From Sphingopyxis sp. HIX (GTDB taxonomy: Bacteria > Pseudomonadota > Alphaproteobacteria > Sphingomonadales > Sphingomonadaceae): a stretch of 64,000 nucleotides of DNA. The translations under genes and the position numbers were made by a program. Within the stretch, counting starts at the first letter, position 1; each line of letters starts with the position of its first letter. The stretch covers positions 1-64,000 of the forward strand of contig NZ_LNSB01000016.1 of the NCBI RefSeq assembly GCF_001468285.1. Direction: 5' to 3'. The notes under the pieces were generated by a model, which saw only the letters and a program-made list of their open reading frames with translations, was not told the DNA's origin and did not search any database. Shown piece after piece: positions 1 to 8,701 of the stretch.

Positions 1-82
1 GGGCTGATGGGCAGGGGCGGACGCTCTTCTCCCCTCCCGCAAGCGGGAGGGGAGAAGAGCGTCCGCCCCTGCCCATCAGCCC
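1..82. repeat. Perfect 40-bp inverted repeat (REP-like palindrome / terminator)
   Basis: Bases 1-40 are the exact reverse complement of 43-82, with a 2-nt loop (aa). The inner core (ctcccctcccgc / gcgggaggggag) recurs at 49948-49977. The right arm covers the stop codon (76-78) of the minus-strand gene 76-336, so the transcript of that gene would end in this hairpin. There is no obvious T-run. It may act as a terminator or mRNA stabiliser, or be a copy of a dispersed palindrome family. The left arm touches the window edge, so the repeat may extend further. Confidence 0.9.
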
Positions 83-336
83 TCCCCAGCCCGATCGATC
101 AGATCCATGAAGTCGCGCGCCGAATTGCGGTCGGCCTCGTCCTTGAATGCGACATCCAGATCGGGCGCCGCGCCGAGCATGTAGAGCAAGGCCCATAAGG
201 CGAACCGCCGCGCGCCGTTGGTTTCCAGCCCGAAATCGACCTGCATGTGCTCGGTTCCCGCGACGAGCGCCGCGGGCGGAATCGCCCCAAGGTCGGCGGT
301 GCCGAAATAGCGGCGGAGCTGGTCGTCGAAATCCAT
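76..336 (-). CDS. Small conserved-looking protein of unknown function (86 aa)
   Basis: An 86-residue acidic protein beginning MDFDDQLRRYFG. The ATG at 336 is chosen because a strong Shine-Dalgarno (GAGGAGG) lies just upstream; an in-frame extension to 426 has no such site. It has no signal peptide or membrane segment and appears mostly helical. I do not recognise a named domain. It is divergent from the ATPase gene at 450, with 113 nt between them that must hold both promoters. Its stop codon lies inside the long palindrome. Confidence 0.7.
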   Translation of the reverse strand: MDFDDQLRRYFGTADLGAIPPAALVAGTEHMQVDFGLETNGARRFALWALLYMLGAAPDLDVAFKDEADRNSARDFMDLIDRAGEG

Positions 337-449
337 GCCCCCTCCTCGCCCCACGCGCTGTGCTTGGCAAGCATCGTCCCAGCAAAAATCGGACCAGCCG
401 CGCCGCGCTCCGGTTGTCATCGGCATGTGCGCCCGATAGGGCGGCGCGC

Positions 450-1922
450 GTGAACATCAGCATCGAAATCGGAACCGACGCCGGGGGGCAGCCGGTGCAG
501 ATCGACGTCCAGGAACTGCTGGCGACGCGCTTGCTCGTCCAGGGCAATTCGGGGTCGGGCAAGTCGCACCTCTTGCGCCGCCTGCTCGAGGAAAGCGCCG
601 CGATGGTGCAGCAGGTGATCATCGATCCCGAGGGCGATTTCGTCACCCTCGCCGACGCTTACACCCATGTCGTGATCAACGGCGGCGACTATAACGAGCG
701 CGAGATCGCGGCGATGGGCGCGCGCATCCGCGAGCATCGCGCGTCGGTCGTGCTCAGCCTCGAATCGCTCGACCTCGAGGCGCAGATGACCTGCGCCGCG
801 GCCTTCCTGAACGCATTGTTCGATGCGCCGCGCGAGCATTGGTTCCCCGCTTTGGTCGTCGTCGACGAGGCGCAGATGTTCGCGCCGAGCGTGTCGGGCG
901 ACGTTTCCGACACCGTCCGCCGCGCGAGCCTCAGCGCGATGACCAATCTGATGTGCCGCGGGCGCAAGCGCGGACTCGCGGGCGCGATCGCGACGCAGCG
1001 GCTCGCCAAGCTCGCCAAGAATGTCGCCGCCGAGGCGAGCAATTTCCTGATGGGGCGCACCTTCCTCGACATCGACATGGCGCGCGCTGCCGACTTGCTC
1101 GGCATGGAGCGCCGCCAGGCCGAGGCGATCCGCGACCTCGAACGCGGGCATTTCCTGGGTCTCGGCCCCGCCATCTCGCGCCGCCCGCTGTCGGTGCGCA
1201 TCGGCGCGACGCGCACCGCCACGCGCATGGGCACGCACAGCCTGATGCCGCTGCCGAGCGCCGACGGCGCCGACATGCGGTCGATGCTGTTCACCGAGAG
1301 GGAGGCGCCGGTCGTGCCGCGCGTCTTTGCGCCCGAACCCGCGCCGGTCGCCGCCGACGAGCTGCTCGAACGCATCGCCGCGCAGGACGCGCCGCACGAG
1401 GGCGAGGCGGCGCCGCCGGTGCTCGACATCGTCGCCGCGGTCGAGGTCGCCGAGGCGAGCGACGCGGTGATCGTCGCGACGCTGGCGGAAATGCTCGCCG
1501 ATCCCGACTGCGCCTTCCACCCCGAGGCGTTCCTCTACCAGGATTTCACCGTGCGCTGCCGGATGCAGCGATTGCAGAAGGTGCCGCTCGACCTCGCCGC
1601 CTTCCGCCGCCGCTTCGCGCTCGCCAAGGGCGGCGTGCTCGACCCCGGCGAGCCGCGCTGGCGCGAGGCGCTGGCGGTATCGGCACGCCTGCCCGACGAG
1701 ATGGTCGCGCCCTTCCTGCAGATCGTGCGCGCCGCGATGGACGGCGAGCCGTGCCCCGACGACGAGATCCTCGGCCGCGCCTATGGCAGCCGCTCGCCCG
1801 GCCGCATCCGCCGGCTGGTCGACTATATGGAAAAGCAGGGCGCGATCGTCGTCCGCTCGGATTTCGGCGGCCGCCGCTCGATCGGCATCCCCGATCTGGG
1901 GCTGAGCACCGAGGCCGAATAG
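450..1922 (+). CDS. HerA/DUF87-type P-loop ATPase
   Basis: A 490-residue cytosolic ATPase of the HerA/DUF87 (FtsK-HerA) group. The Walker A motif GNSGSGKS is at residues 32-39 and the Walker B VVVDEAQ has its acidic pair at about D139/E140. A C-terminal part after residue ~310 looks like a helical, winged-helix-like extension. The GTG at 450 is preferred because it begins the first conserved strand; the open frame upstream to 147 is arginine-rich and reads like out-of-frame sequence. Family members act as DNA-translocating or DNA-processing motors, but the substrate here is unknown. No NurA nuclease partner is adjacent. The next gene, a response regulator, starts about 55 nt downstream. Confidence 0.8.
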   Translation: MNISIEIGTDAGGQPVQIDVQELLATRLLVQGNSGSGKSHLLRRLLEESAAMVQQVIIDPEGDFVTLADAYTHVVINGGDYNEREIAAMGARIREHRASVVLSLESLDLEAQMTCAAAFLNALFDAPREHWFPALVVVDEAQMFAPSVSGDVSDTVRRASLSAMTNLMCRGRKRGLAGAIATQRLAKLAKNVAAEASNFLMGRTFLDIDMARAADLLGMERRQAEAIRDLERGHFLGLGPAISRRPLSVRIGATRTATRMGTHSLMPLPSADGADMRSMLFTEREAPVVPRVFAPEPAPVAADELLERIAAQDAPHEGEAAPPVLDIVAAVEVAEASDAVIVATLAEMLADPDCAFHPEAFLYQDFTVRCRMQRLQKVPLDLAAFRRRFALAKGGVLDPGEPRWREALAVSARLPDEMVAPFLQIVRAAMDGEPCPDDEILGRAYGSRSPGRIRRLVDYMEKQGAIVVRSDFGGRRSIGIPDLGLSTEAE

Positions 1923-1976
1923 CGCTGGAAACGGCGGGCCCTTTTCCGTAGCTTGGGCGCGGGGGGAACGGCGGCC

Positions 1977-2603
1977 ATGCAGGTCCTGATTTGCGACGAT
2001 CATCCGTTCATGGCGCGGGCGCTCGCGATGGCGATGGAGCATGCGCTCGGAGCCGAAGTCACCGTCGTCCATCGCTTTGCGGACGCGGCGACGACCGCCG
2101 CGACGCTGGCCGACCTCCGCCTCTGCCTCGTCGATTTCCATATTCCGGGCGAGGATAGCGGCGCGGGGCTCGCCGCGCTGCGCGCCGCGGCACCCGAGGC
2201 GCGGCTGCTGGTCTTTTCGGGGTCCGAGTCCGACGCCGACCTGCGTATCGCGCTCGCCGCGGGGGCGCATGGCTTCCTGCCCAAATCGGCATCGCCCGAC
2301 GTGATCGAGGCCGCGGTCAAGCTGGTGCTCGCGGGCGGCCGCTATTTGCCCGAGCGCGTCGAGACGCTCGCGTTCGGCAACGCCGAACCGGCCGCCGCCG
2401 CGCCCCGCGCCGAAGCGCTCACCGGCCGCCAGCGCGACGTGCTGGGCCATGTCGCGCGCGGGCTGTCGAACAAGGAGATCGCGCGCGAGCTCGCCATCTC
2501 GCCCGCGACGGTCAAGGTGCATGTCGCGCAGATCATCGGCATATTGGAAGCGAACAACCGTACCGAAGCCGTGGCGAACGCGCGCCGCGCCGGGCTGATC
2601 TGA
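1977..2603 (+). CDS. NarL/FixJ-type two-component response regulator
   Basis: A 208-residue regulator. The N-terminal receiver has the acidic pair in LICDDHPF, a phospho-acceptor Asp in LCLVDFHIPG and the conserved Lys in GFLPKSAS. The C-terminal LuxR-type helix-turn-helix is recognisable from LTGRQRDVLGHVARGLSNKE and ATVKVHVAQI. The ATG at 1977 follows a GGGGGGA Shine-Dalgarno, so an upstream TTG at 1953 is less likely. The stop codon directly abuts the start of the histidine kinase gene, so the pair is probably co-translated and cognate. The regulated genes cannot be told from the window. Confidence 0.92.
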   Translation: MQVLICDDHPFMARALAMAMEHALGAEVTVVHRFADAATTAATLADLRLCLVDFHIPGEDSGAGLAALRAAAPEARLLVFSGSESDADLRIALAAGAHGFLPKSASPDVIEAAVKLVLAGGRYLPERVETLAFGNAEPAAAAPRAEALTGRQRDVLGHVARGLSNKEIARELAISPATVKVHVAQIIGILEANNRTEAVANARRAGLI

Positions 2604-4325
2604 TTGTCCGCGAGCGACCCCGTAGCTGACGAGCGGCAGGCGCACCGCGAAATCCGCGCGAGCGAATCGCGGCTCGAATTCGCGATGGCGGGCATCTTCA
2701 CGATCCTGATCGCGGGCACCCTCTACTATGTTTACCAGCTGTTCGCGCCGCTGGTGCCCGCGACGAACCTCCACATTTGGGCGTCGTTCACCGCCTTCGT
2801 CACGCTGGTGATGGCGGTGACGCCGATCGTCTTCTTCATCCGCCGCCCGAGCGCGCAAGCGATAGAGCGCTACTGGAGCCCGTTCGGCAAGCTCGTCGCG
2901 ATCCTGTTCGACCTGTCGGCGGCGGCGAGCGTGTGGCTGCTCCTCCCCTTCGCCAGCGAGCCGCTGCAATTGCTGATGGTGATCTTCTATTCGGCGGCGA
3001 TCAGCGGACAGGTGATCTCGACCGCCGAATCGATCGGCACCAACGTCTTCGCGGTGCTCAGCATCTTCGGCTCGGCGGCGATCTTCTTCCTCCAGTCGGA
3101 CACCGAATATGCGGGGTCGGTCGCGGGTTTCCTGATGGCGTTCGGCGGGCTGATGATCGTCGTCGCGCTGATCTTGAAACAGGCGATCCGCTCGGCGATC
3201 GCCAGCCGCCTCGCCGCCGAACGGCTGTCGGGCGAACTCGCGGTCGCGCTCGAGGATGCGCAGGACGCGCGCGACGCCCGCACGCGCTTCATCGCCGCGG
3301 CGTCGCACGACCTCCGCCAGCCGCTGCAGGCGGCGATGCTGTTCTTCCAGCAGATGCGGCGCCATCCCGACCCCGCGCGCCGCGAGGAAGCCGCCGAGGG
3401 CGTGACGCACGGCTTTGCCGAGGCCAATGCCTTGCTCGAACGGATGATGGAGCACCTCCGCATCGAAAGCGGCGCGGTGACGGTGCATCCGGAAGCCGTG
3501 GCGCTAGCGCCGCTATTCGCCGCGCTCGCCGACGAGCTGCGCCCGGCAGCGGCGCAGGCAAAGTTGAAGGTCGATGTCGAGGCGACGCCCTTGTGGGTGT
3601 TTGCCGACCCGACGCTGGTGACGCGCATCCTGCGCAACCTGATGCAGAACGCGATCGTCCATTCGCGTGCTGCGCAGCTGCGCCTGTCCGCCGCGAGCGA
3701 AGGCGTGCAGGTGCGGATCACCGTCGCCGACGACGGCGTCGGTTTCGACGAGGATTTCGCGGCGGCGGCTTTCGACGCCTATTCGCAGGGCGGCCAAGGA
3801 ACGGGCATGGGTCTCGGCCTGTCGATCGCGCGCGAACTGGCACGGCTGATGGGGGGCGAGCTGGCGCTCGACGGCCGCGGCAAGGGTGCGTGCTTCGCGC
3901 TGACGCTGCCCGCCGCCGAAGCCGTCGTGGCGCCCGCGGCCGAGAACACGACGAGCGAAGTCGCGCTGACCGGAATCGCTGTACTGGTGATCGACGACGA
4001 CCGCGCCGGGGCGACGGCGCTGGCCAATCTTCTGACGCTTGCGGGGGCCGATGCGCGGGCGGTACATGACGCAGCGGAGATCGCGGCGGCCCGCGACGGC
4101 GCATGGCGCGCCGACGTCATCGTCACCGACTGGCATATCGGCCGCGAGATGACCGGCGCCGATGCCATCGCGATGCTGCGTCCCGGCTGGCCCGACGCGC
4201 GCGCGCTGGTGATGACCGGTGACGCCGCGCCCGCCACCGCGCGGGACATCGCGGCGACGGGCTGGCCCCTGTTCATCAAGCCGGTCGACCCGGCCGCGCT
4301 CGGCCGGGCCATCGTCGGCGGCTAG
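2604..4325 (+). CDS. Hybrid sensor histidine kinase with C-terminal receiver
   Basis: A 573-residue inner-membrane sensor. About six transmembrane segments lie between residues 28 and 200. A DHp domain follows with the H-box AAASHDLRQPLQAAM (H235), then an HATPase with DDGVGFDED and GTGMGLGLSIA, then a receiver with phospho-acceptor D509 (VIVTDWHIG). The HDLRQPLQ variant of the H-box is typical of one hybrid-kinase subgroup. The TTG start at 2604 touches the TGA of the upstream regulator, implying coupling; a later ATG at about 2685 is an alternative. The stop overlaps the convergent stop of the next gene by the 4 nt CTAG. The signal sensed is unknown. Confidence 0.9.
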   Translation: MSASDPVADERQAHREIRASESRLEFAMAGIFTILIAGTLYYVYQLFAPLVPATNLHIWASFTAFVTLVMAVTPIVFFIRRPSAQAIERYWSPFGKLVAILFDLSAAASVWLLLPFASEPLQLLMVIFYSAAISGQVISTAESIGTNVFAVLSIFGSAAIFFLQSDTEYAGSVAGFLMAFGGLMIVVALILKQAIRSAIASRLAAERLSGELAVALEDAQDARDARTRFIAAASHDLRQPLQAAMLFFQQMRRHPDPARREEAAEGVTHGFAEANALLERMMEHLRIESGAVTVHPEAVALAPLFAALADELRPAAAQAKLKVDVEATPLWVFADPTLVTRILRNLMQNAIVHSRAAQLRLSAASEGVQVRITVADDGVGFDEDFAAAAFDAYSQGGQGTGMGLGLSIARELARLMGGELALDGRGKGACFALTLPAAEAVVAPAAENTTSEVALTGIAVLVIDDDRAGATALANLLTLAGADARAVHDAAEIAAARDGAWRADVIVTDWHIGREMTGADAIAMLRPGWPDARALVMTGDAAPATARDIAATGWPLFIKPVDPAALGRAIVGG

Positions 4326-5629
4326 CGTCGCCGGTCGGCGCACTCGCCGACCTGCGTCGTGTAATTATAGGTCGTGTCGAAGACGTAGAAATTGGTGATG
4401 CCCGCGGGAACGTCGCTTTCGAGCTGCGCCCAGCTGGCGTCGGGGTTGTCGGTGATGCGCTGGCCGCGCGGGACCGAGACGACGCGCACCTTGGGCTCGC
4501 CGGCGAGCTTGATCCCGATCGGCAGCGCGCCGGGCGGCGGCGAGTAGAAGACCTTGTCCTCGACGGTCTGGTCCTTCCAGACGAGGTAGGGCCGATCGCA
4601 TTTCACCGGGTCGCCGTTCTTGGGCAGGTCGGTGCCGCGTTCGGCCGGCGCGCTGCGGAAGAGATGCTTGCCGCCGAACTGCGCGACCGACAGCCGCCGG
4701 CGGACGGTGCGATCGACCTCGCTGTCGATCGTCGTGCTCACCGCATTGCTCTCGCCATAGGGCCCGGTCAGAACGATCCGCACGCTCTTGCCGCGGCCGA
4801 TGTCGGGGACCTTCACCGTCAGCGTCGCGGGCAGACGATCAGGCGCGACGGGATTCTCGGTGTCGCAGGCATAGCGAAAGCTGCCATAGAGGCAGATGAT
4901 CTCGCTGCCCGGATCGAGCGGATGCCAGTTGATCACCGAACCCGACGCGGGCCGGATCTGCACGCTGTTGTACGGCACGAAGGGCACCTCACCCGTGGGC
5001 ACGAAATCGAGCTGCGCGGCGTTGAAGCCGGCCGAACGGTCGGTGACGCGCTCCTGGCTCGCGGTCGCCGAGGCGACGAGCGCGGGCTTGGCGGCGGCGC
5101 GCATGAAGCGGATGGTGAAGGTCCGGCTGATGCTGTTGCCGTTGCTCTCGCGCGCGGTGACGGTGACGCGGTGCTCGCCCGGCATCGTCGAGGGGAAGGC
5201 GCCGGTGCCGGTCACCTTGAGCATCCGGAACACCGGATCGGCCTCGAGGCTGGCGGCGGCCATCACGGGCTGCTGCTGGATGCCCGCGGTGACGATCGGC
5301 TGGCCGCCGACCGAGGTGATCGGCGGCGGGTCGACGAGGGTGAAGCGGCTGGCGTTCGCGCCGTCGACCGCGATCGACAGCGTCACCCTGCCCCCGCCGC
5401 CGACGGTGCGGATACGCAGCGGCACTTCGGTCGTCGACCCCACGCCGGTGCCGGTGGTGACGGGGAGCAGGATCGTCCCCGACGGCACCTCGGTGAAGCC
5501 GAGCGGCGCGATCTGCAGCGCGGGTTTCTTCGCCAGCGGGTTGTCGGGCAAGGGCTGGATCTGCGCCGCAAGCGGTGCGGCGATGGCGGCCAGGCTTATC
5601 GCCGCCAATATCAGTGGTTTCTGCATCAT
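4322..5629 (-). CDS. Exported protein of unknown function, last gene of secretin operon
   Basis: A 435-residue protein with a clear Sec signal peptide (MMQKPLILAAISLAAIAAP, cleavage near LAAQ). The rest is beta-rich, with Ig-like stretches and few cysteines. It has no membrane anchor and I recognise no family. A start at 5626 is equally possible because two ATGs are adjacent; a CGAGGAGA Shine-Dalgarno precedes them. It lies 50 nt downstream of another exported protein and behind a secretin gene, so it is probably a substrate or periplasmic partner of that system. It is convergent with the histidine kinase, sharing CTAG at the stops. Confidence 0.75.
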   Translation of the reverse strand: MMQKPLILAAISLAAIAAPLAAQIQPLPDNPLAKKPALQIAPLGFTEVPSGTILLPVTTGTGVGSTTEVPLRIRTVGGGGRVTLSIAVDGANASRFTLVDPPPITSVGGQPIVTAGIQQQPVMAAASLEADPVFRMLKVTGTGAFPSTMPGEHRVTVTARESNGNSISRTFTIRFMRAAAKPALVASATASQERVTDRSAGFNAAQLDFVPTGEVPFVPYNSVQIRPASGSVINWHPLDPGSEIICLYGSFRYACDTENPVAPDRLPATLTVKVPDIGRGKSVRIVLTGPYGESNAVSTTIDSEVDRTVRRRLSVAQFGGKHLFRSAPAERGTDLPKNGDPVKCDRPYLVWKDQTVEDKVFYSPPPGALPIGIKLAGEPKVRVVSVPRGQRITDNPDASWAQLESDVPAGITNFYVFDTTYNYTTQVGECADRRR

Positions 5630-5679
5630 CTTTCTCCTCGAAGTTCAAAGGATGGGACGACCCCTTGTTCTTATGCCGG

Positions 5680-6609
5680 TCAGCCCTCGCCCGGCCCCTT
5701 GGGTTTGGGCGCCGCGGGCGCGTTCGGATTGATCGGCTTGGGCTTCAGCGTGTCGGGGACCTGCGGCACCAGCGGCTTCGGCTTGCTCAGCGTCGAATTG
5801 TCGAAGAAGCGCACCGCGACCGTCTTGGTCACGCCGTTGCTCGTCACCTTGATGTCGCCGCCGCCATTGGTGCAGGTCCCGGGCGCCGCGGCGAAGATCG
5901 GCAGCGTCATCTGCTTGGGATCGGTGGGCCGCAAGAAAGGCGAGAAGAAGCGCCCGCGCGCCGGCGAACCCGGCACCGCGCTCTCGAAACAGGCCGGAAG
6001 GCTGATCTGCACCTGCTGGCTCTGGCACGGCAGCGGCTTGTCGAACCTGAAGGTGAAACTGCCCTGGCCGCCCGCGCCGATCGCCTCGGTCGAAGCGGTG
6101 AGTGTGGTCAGTGCCGACGCGGTTTCCGTGATGTTGCTGCAGGTGATCCGCCCGTTGAACCGGATTGCGCCATTGGCCTTCGAGATGGTGAAGGCGACCG
6201 TGTCGCCGACCTGCGCGCCGCGCTGGACATTGACTTCGAACGCCTTGACACCCGCCGCCGCGACGCTCTGCCGCCCGCCGAACTCGACGATCGGCAGCAG
6301 CACGCGCGCGAGACGGCCGTCGCTCGAGGTGAATTCGCTGCCGCTGACATTGGCGTCATCGTCGCTGAACTGCGTCGGGATCAGGTTGATGCCATGTTCA
6401 TAGACCCACAGGAATGTGTCGCTGCTACGTTCGATATCGACCGTCCCGCCCGGCGAGACGAAGGGCGTGTCGTTATCGTGGTCGGTCAGCTTGCCGATGT
6501 TCGCGCCGGGCGTGCTGTCGTGCGGCTCGACGATGATCCGCACTTCGGCGGATGCCGTCGCGATGGTCGATGTCGCCGCGAGCAGCGCTGCAAAATGTCT
6601 CCAGTTCAT
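5680..6609 (-). CDS. Exported protein of unknown function in secretin operon
   Basis: A 309-residue protein with a signal peptide (MNWRHFAALLAATSTIATAS), followed by a beta-rich body with several cysteines. The C-terminus is rich in proline and lysine (PKPKPLVPQVPDTLKPKP). The ATG at 6609 is preceded by a strong GAGGAGGG Shine-Dalgarno; the open frame beyond it to 6804 overlaps the secretin gene and is not needed. The body resembles adhesin-like or pilin-like beta domains in general character only. It sits 29 nt after the secretin gene and is probably secreted by it or forms its periplasmic partner. Confidence 0.75.
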   Translation of the reverse strand: MNWRHFAALLAATSTIATASAEVRIIVEPHDSTPGANIGKLTDHDNDTPFVSPGGTVDIERSSDTFLWVYEHGINLIPTQFSDDDANVSGSEFTSSDGRLARVLLPIVEFGGRQSVAAAGVKAFEVNVQRGAQVGDTVAFTISKANGAIRFNGRITCSNITETASALTTLTASTEAIGAGGQGSFTFRFDKPLPCQSQQVQISLPACFESAVPGSPARGRFFSPFLRPTDPKQMTLPIFAAAPGTCTNGGGDIKVTSNGVTKTVAVRFFDNSTLSKPKPLVPQVPDTLKPKPINPNAPAAPKPKGPGEG

Positions 6610-6638
6610 GTCTTCCCTCCTCGAAAAATGGTGGTGGT

Positions 6639-8300
6639 TCAGCTTCCCGGGGCGAGTTCCCCGATCATTTCGGCGGCGACCTGCCGCGCGCCGGGCATCG
6701 GCATCGCGACGTCGGCGCGGGTCATGCGCGTGAAAAAGGGCATGCGCGCCAGACGCTGCTCGGCGACGCGCGCGTCGCTCATCGGGTCGATGACGTCGGT
6801 CCATAATTTCGCGAGTCGCTCGACCTGTTCGGAGCGTGCCCAGGGCCGGCCGGGCAGCGCCATCGGCCGCGTCGGGGTGACGAGCACGAGCACCGAATCG
6901 CGGCGCTGCGTGCTATTGCGTTCGTTGAACAAATTGCCGACCAGCGGCACGTCGCCGAGCACGGGAGTCTTCGAGAAAGTCTTGTCGTCGACCGTCTCGG
7001 TCAGCCCCGAGAGCACGAGCGTCTCGCCGAAGCGGATCTCGGCGGTCGCCGCGACCTTCTGGCGGAAGGTGGTGAGCTGCTCGCTGAAGCTGCCCGCGGG
7101 GTCGCTGGTCAGGAAGCTGCGCCCCGTCTCGATGCGGATGCGCGTGCCCTCTGCGGTGATCTCGACCGGGGTGACCTTCATCTCGATGCCGATGTCGATC
7201 TGCTCGAGCGTGCCGAGGTTGACCCCGCTCACCGCGACGCGCACCTGGCGCCCGACGAAGAATTCGCTCTGCTCGCCGCGATAGGCGGTGAGCTGCGGCC
7301 GCGCGACGACCGAGTAGAATTGCCCGCCGCGGTTGAAGAGGTTGAGGTTGTAGTTGAGCTGCGGGATCGAAATCGAGGCGGTCAGCACGCGCTGGTAATT
7401 GTTGCCGTTATTGCCCTGCCCGTCACGGGTGATCGTGCGCGTCGACTGGCGCCCCAGCCCATATTGCAGCCCCAGCCCGTCGAGCAGGTTGATGCCGGTG
7501 CGCTCGCGGTGGGTGTTCTGCGCGAGGATGATCGCGACATCGAGCGATATCTGGTCGGGCGAGGCGGCGACGCCGGTCTCGCCCTCTTCGGATGCAGGCG
7601 GGGTATTGAGCGCGCCGGTCTGGAGCAATTGCATCGCGCGATTGCGGTCGCGCTCGGCCTCGGCGGGGACGAGCGCCGCGAGGCGGTCGAGACCTGCGAG
7701 TGCCGCCGCCCGGTCGCCCGACGCTGCGGCGGCGAAGGCAGCGACGCGCTGCGACGCAGCGTCGGCCGGGTCGAGCGCGACGGCGCGCTCGGCCGCCACT
7801 CCGGCTAGCCCCAGATCGCCGTTCATATAGGCCGCCGACGCCAGCGCCGCGAGCGCGCGACCGTCGGCGGGACGCAGCAAGGCGGCGCGCGCAAAATGGT
7901 CGGTGGCCTGGTCGTATTTGCCTTGGTCGAAGGCGACGCGCCCCGCCATCGCGGCGGGCCAATATTGCCCCGGCTCGGCGCGCCCGGCGAGGTCGTAGCC
8001 CGCCTGCGCGAGGTCGAGCGCCTGCGCGTCGGTCTCGCCGCGCATCTGCCAGGCGAGCGCCAGCAGCGCCTGATTGCCGCCGTGGCGCGGCTGGCGCGCG
8101 ACGAGTTCGGAGAGCAGCCCGATGGCCCTGGCGCTGTCGCCGCTGCGCAGCGCCGCGGCGCCTTGCCCCGCGAGCGCGGCGGGGCTTTCGGCCGAGAGGT
8201 CGACGGGCGCGGGTTCGCGCTTGCGTGCCTCGGCGGGCGCCGCCGCGAAGGCGAGCAAGGACGCGCCGGCGAGCGCCAGCGTCAGCGAATGACGGTTCAT
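6639..8300 (-). CDS. TPR-repeat secretin (type II/III secretion system outer-membrane channel family)
   Basis: A 553-residue protein with a signal peptide (MNRHSLTLALAGASLLAF). A TPR region spans about residues 35-250 and the C-terminal secretin domain about 270-480. The secretin signature is clear: TPVLGDVPLVGNLFNERN followed by DSVLVLVTPTRP at about residue 445-475. Secretins form outer-membrane multimeric gates for type II or III secretion, type IV pili or filamentous phage. Here there is no ATPase, inner-membrane platform or pseudopilin gene nearby. The ATG at 8300 overlaps the upstream gene's stop by ATGA. The frame upstream of 8300 belongs to the neighbouring gene in another frame. Confidence 0.88.
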   Translation of the reverse strand: MNRHSLTLALAGASLLAFAAAPAEARKREPAPVDLSAESPAALAGQGAAALRSGDSARAIGLLSELVARQPRHGGNQALLALAWQMRGETDAQALDLAQAGYDLAGRAEPGQYWPAAMAGRVAFDQGKYDQATDHFARAALLRPADGRALAALASAAYMNGDLGLAGVAAERAVALDPADAASQRVAAFAAAASGDRAAALAGLDRLAALVPAEAERDRNRAMQLLQTGALNTPPASEEGETGVAASPDQISLDVAIILAQNTHRERTGINLLDGLGLQYGLGRQSTRTITRDGQGNNGNNYQRVLTASISIPQLNYNLNLFNRGGQFYSVVARPQLTAYRGEQSEFFVGRQVRVAVSGVNLGTLEQIDIGIEMKVTPVEITAEGTRIRIETGRSFLTSDPAGSFSEQLTTFRQKVAATAEIRFGETLVLSGLTETVDDKTFSKTPVLGDVPLVGNLFNERNSTQRRDSVLVLVTPTRPMALPGRPWARSEQVERLAKLWTDVIDPMSDARVAEQRLARMPFFTRMTRADVAMPMPGARQVAAEMIGELAPGS

Positions 8301-8599
8301 GATCTTTCCCCCTGAGCCGCGGGGCGCCGGACACAGCGATCGGCGCGCCCCGCGGCGTCGATGCGATAGCTGTCGCTTTCGCGCGGGCAGGTCGTGGGCA
8401 GATAGCCCATCGCCATCGGCTGCCCCGCGCGATTGAGGCTGGCGCCGCACACGTCGCGCCCCTCGCGGACGAGCAGCCGCTCGTGGCTCGCGCGCTGACA
8501 GACGGGCGAGACCGAAGGCTCGGCCGCGGCGAACGCGGACGGTGCGCCCGCTGCCGCGATGATCGCGATGATCAAACCCACTGCCGGATCAGGCCGCAT
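8297..8599 (-). CDS. Small exported cysteine-containing protein, first gene of secretin operon
   Basis: A 100-residue protein with an N-terminal hydrophobic signal (LIIAIIAAAGAPSAFA). A short mature part has four cysteines, suggesting two disulfides in the periplasm. The ATG at 8599 follows AGGGGAG; a TTG at 8617 is an alternative. It overlaps the secretin start by 4 nt, so it is co-translated with it. I recognise no family. A role as secretin chaperone (pilotin-like) or secreted effector is conceivable, but this is context only; it has no lipobox. Confidence 0.65.
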   Translation of the reverse strand: MRPDPAVGLIIAIIAAAGAPSAFAAAEPSVSPVCQRASHERLLVREGRDVCGASLNRAGQPMAMGYLPTTCPRESDSYRIDAAGRADRCVRRPAAQGERS

Positions 8600-8680
8600 T
8601 GCCGACTCCCCTTTCAAGCAGGAGGAGTGTGCGGCGCCGCGGCGGCGGGCGCATCGCCCGGACGGGCTAGCCCGATGGCC

Positions 8681-8701
8681 TAGGCCGGCGGGCCCGGCCT
8701 A
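8681..8701 (-). terminator. GC-rich hairpin at the stop of the penicillin-binding protein gene
   Basis: The arms taggccgg (8681-8688) and ccggccta (8694-8701) pair perfectly around a 5-nt loop. The hairpin covers the stop codon of the minus-strand gene 8699-10735. There is no T-run after it, so termination would be inefficient or it may act as a 3' stabiliser. It separates the PBP gene from the secretin operon on the same strand. Confidence 0.45.

Noticed and set aside
147-449. N-terminal extension of the HerA-like ATPase
   Set aside because: The extra residues are Arg/Pro-rich, lie opposite the gene at 76-336, and precede a natural GTG at 450 where the conserved fold starts.
417-3488. Very long minus-strand open frame (1023 codons) opposite the ATPase and two-component genes
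   Set aside because: It is antisense to three well-supported genes, is dominated by Arg/Asp/Ala, and has no recognisable domain. High GC third-position bias removes stop codons from the opposite frame.
8301-8450. N-terminal extension of the secretin gene
   Set aside because: It overlaps another well-supported gene in a different frame, and the ATG at 8300 gives a clean signal peptide.
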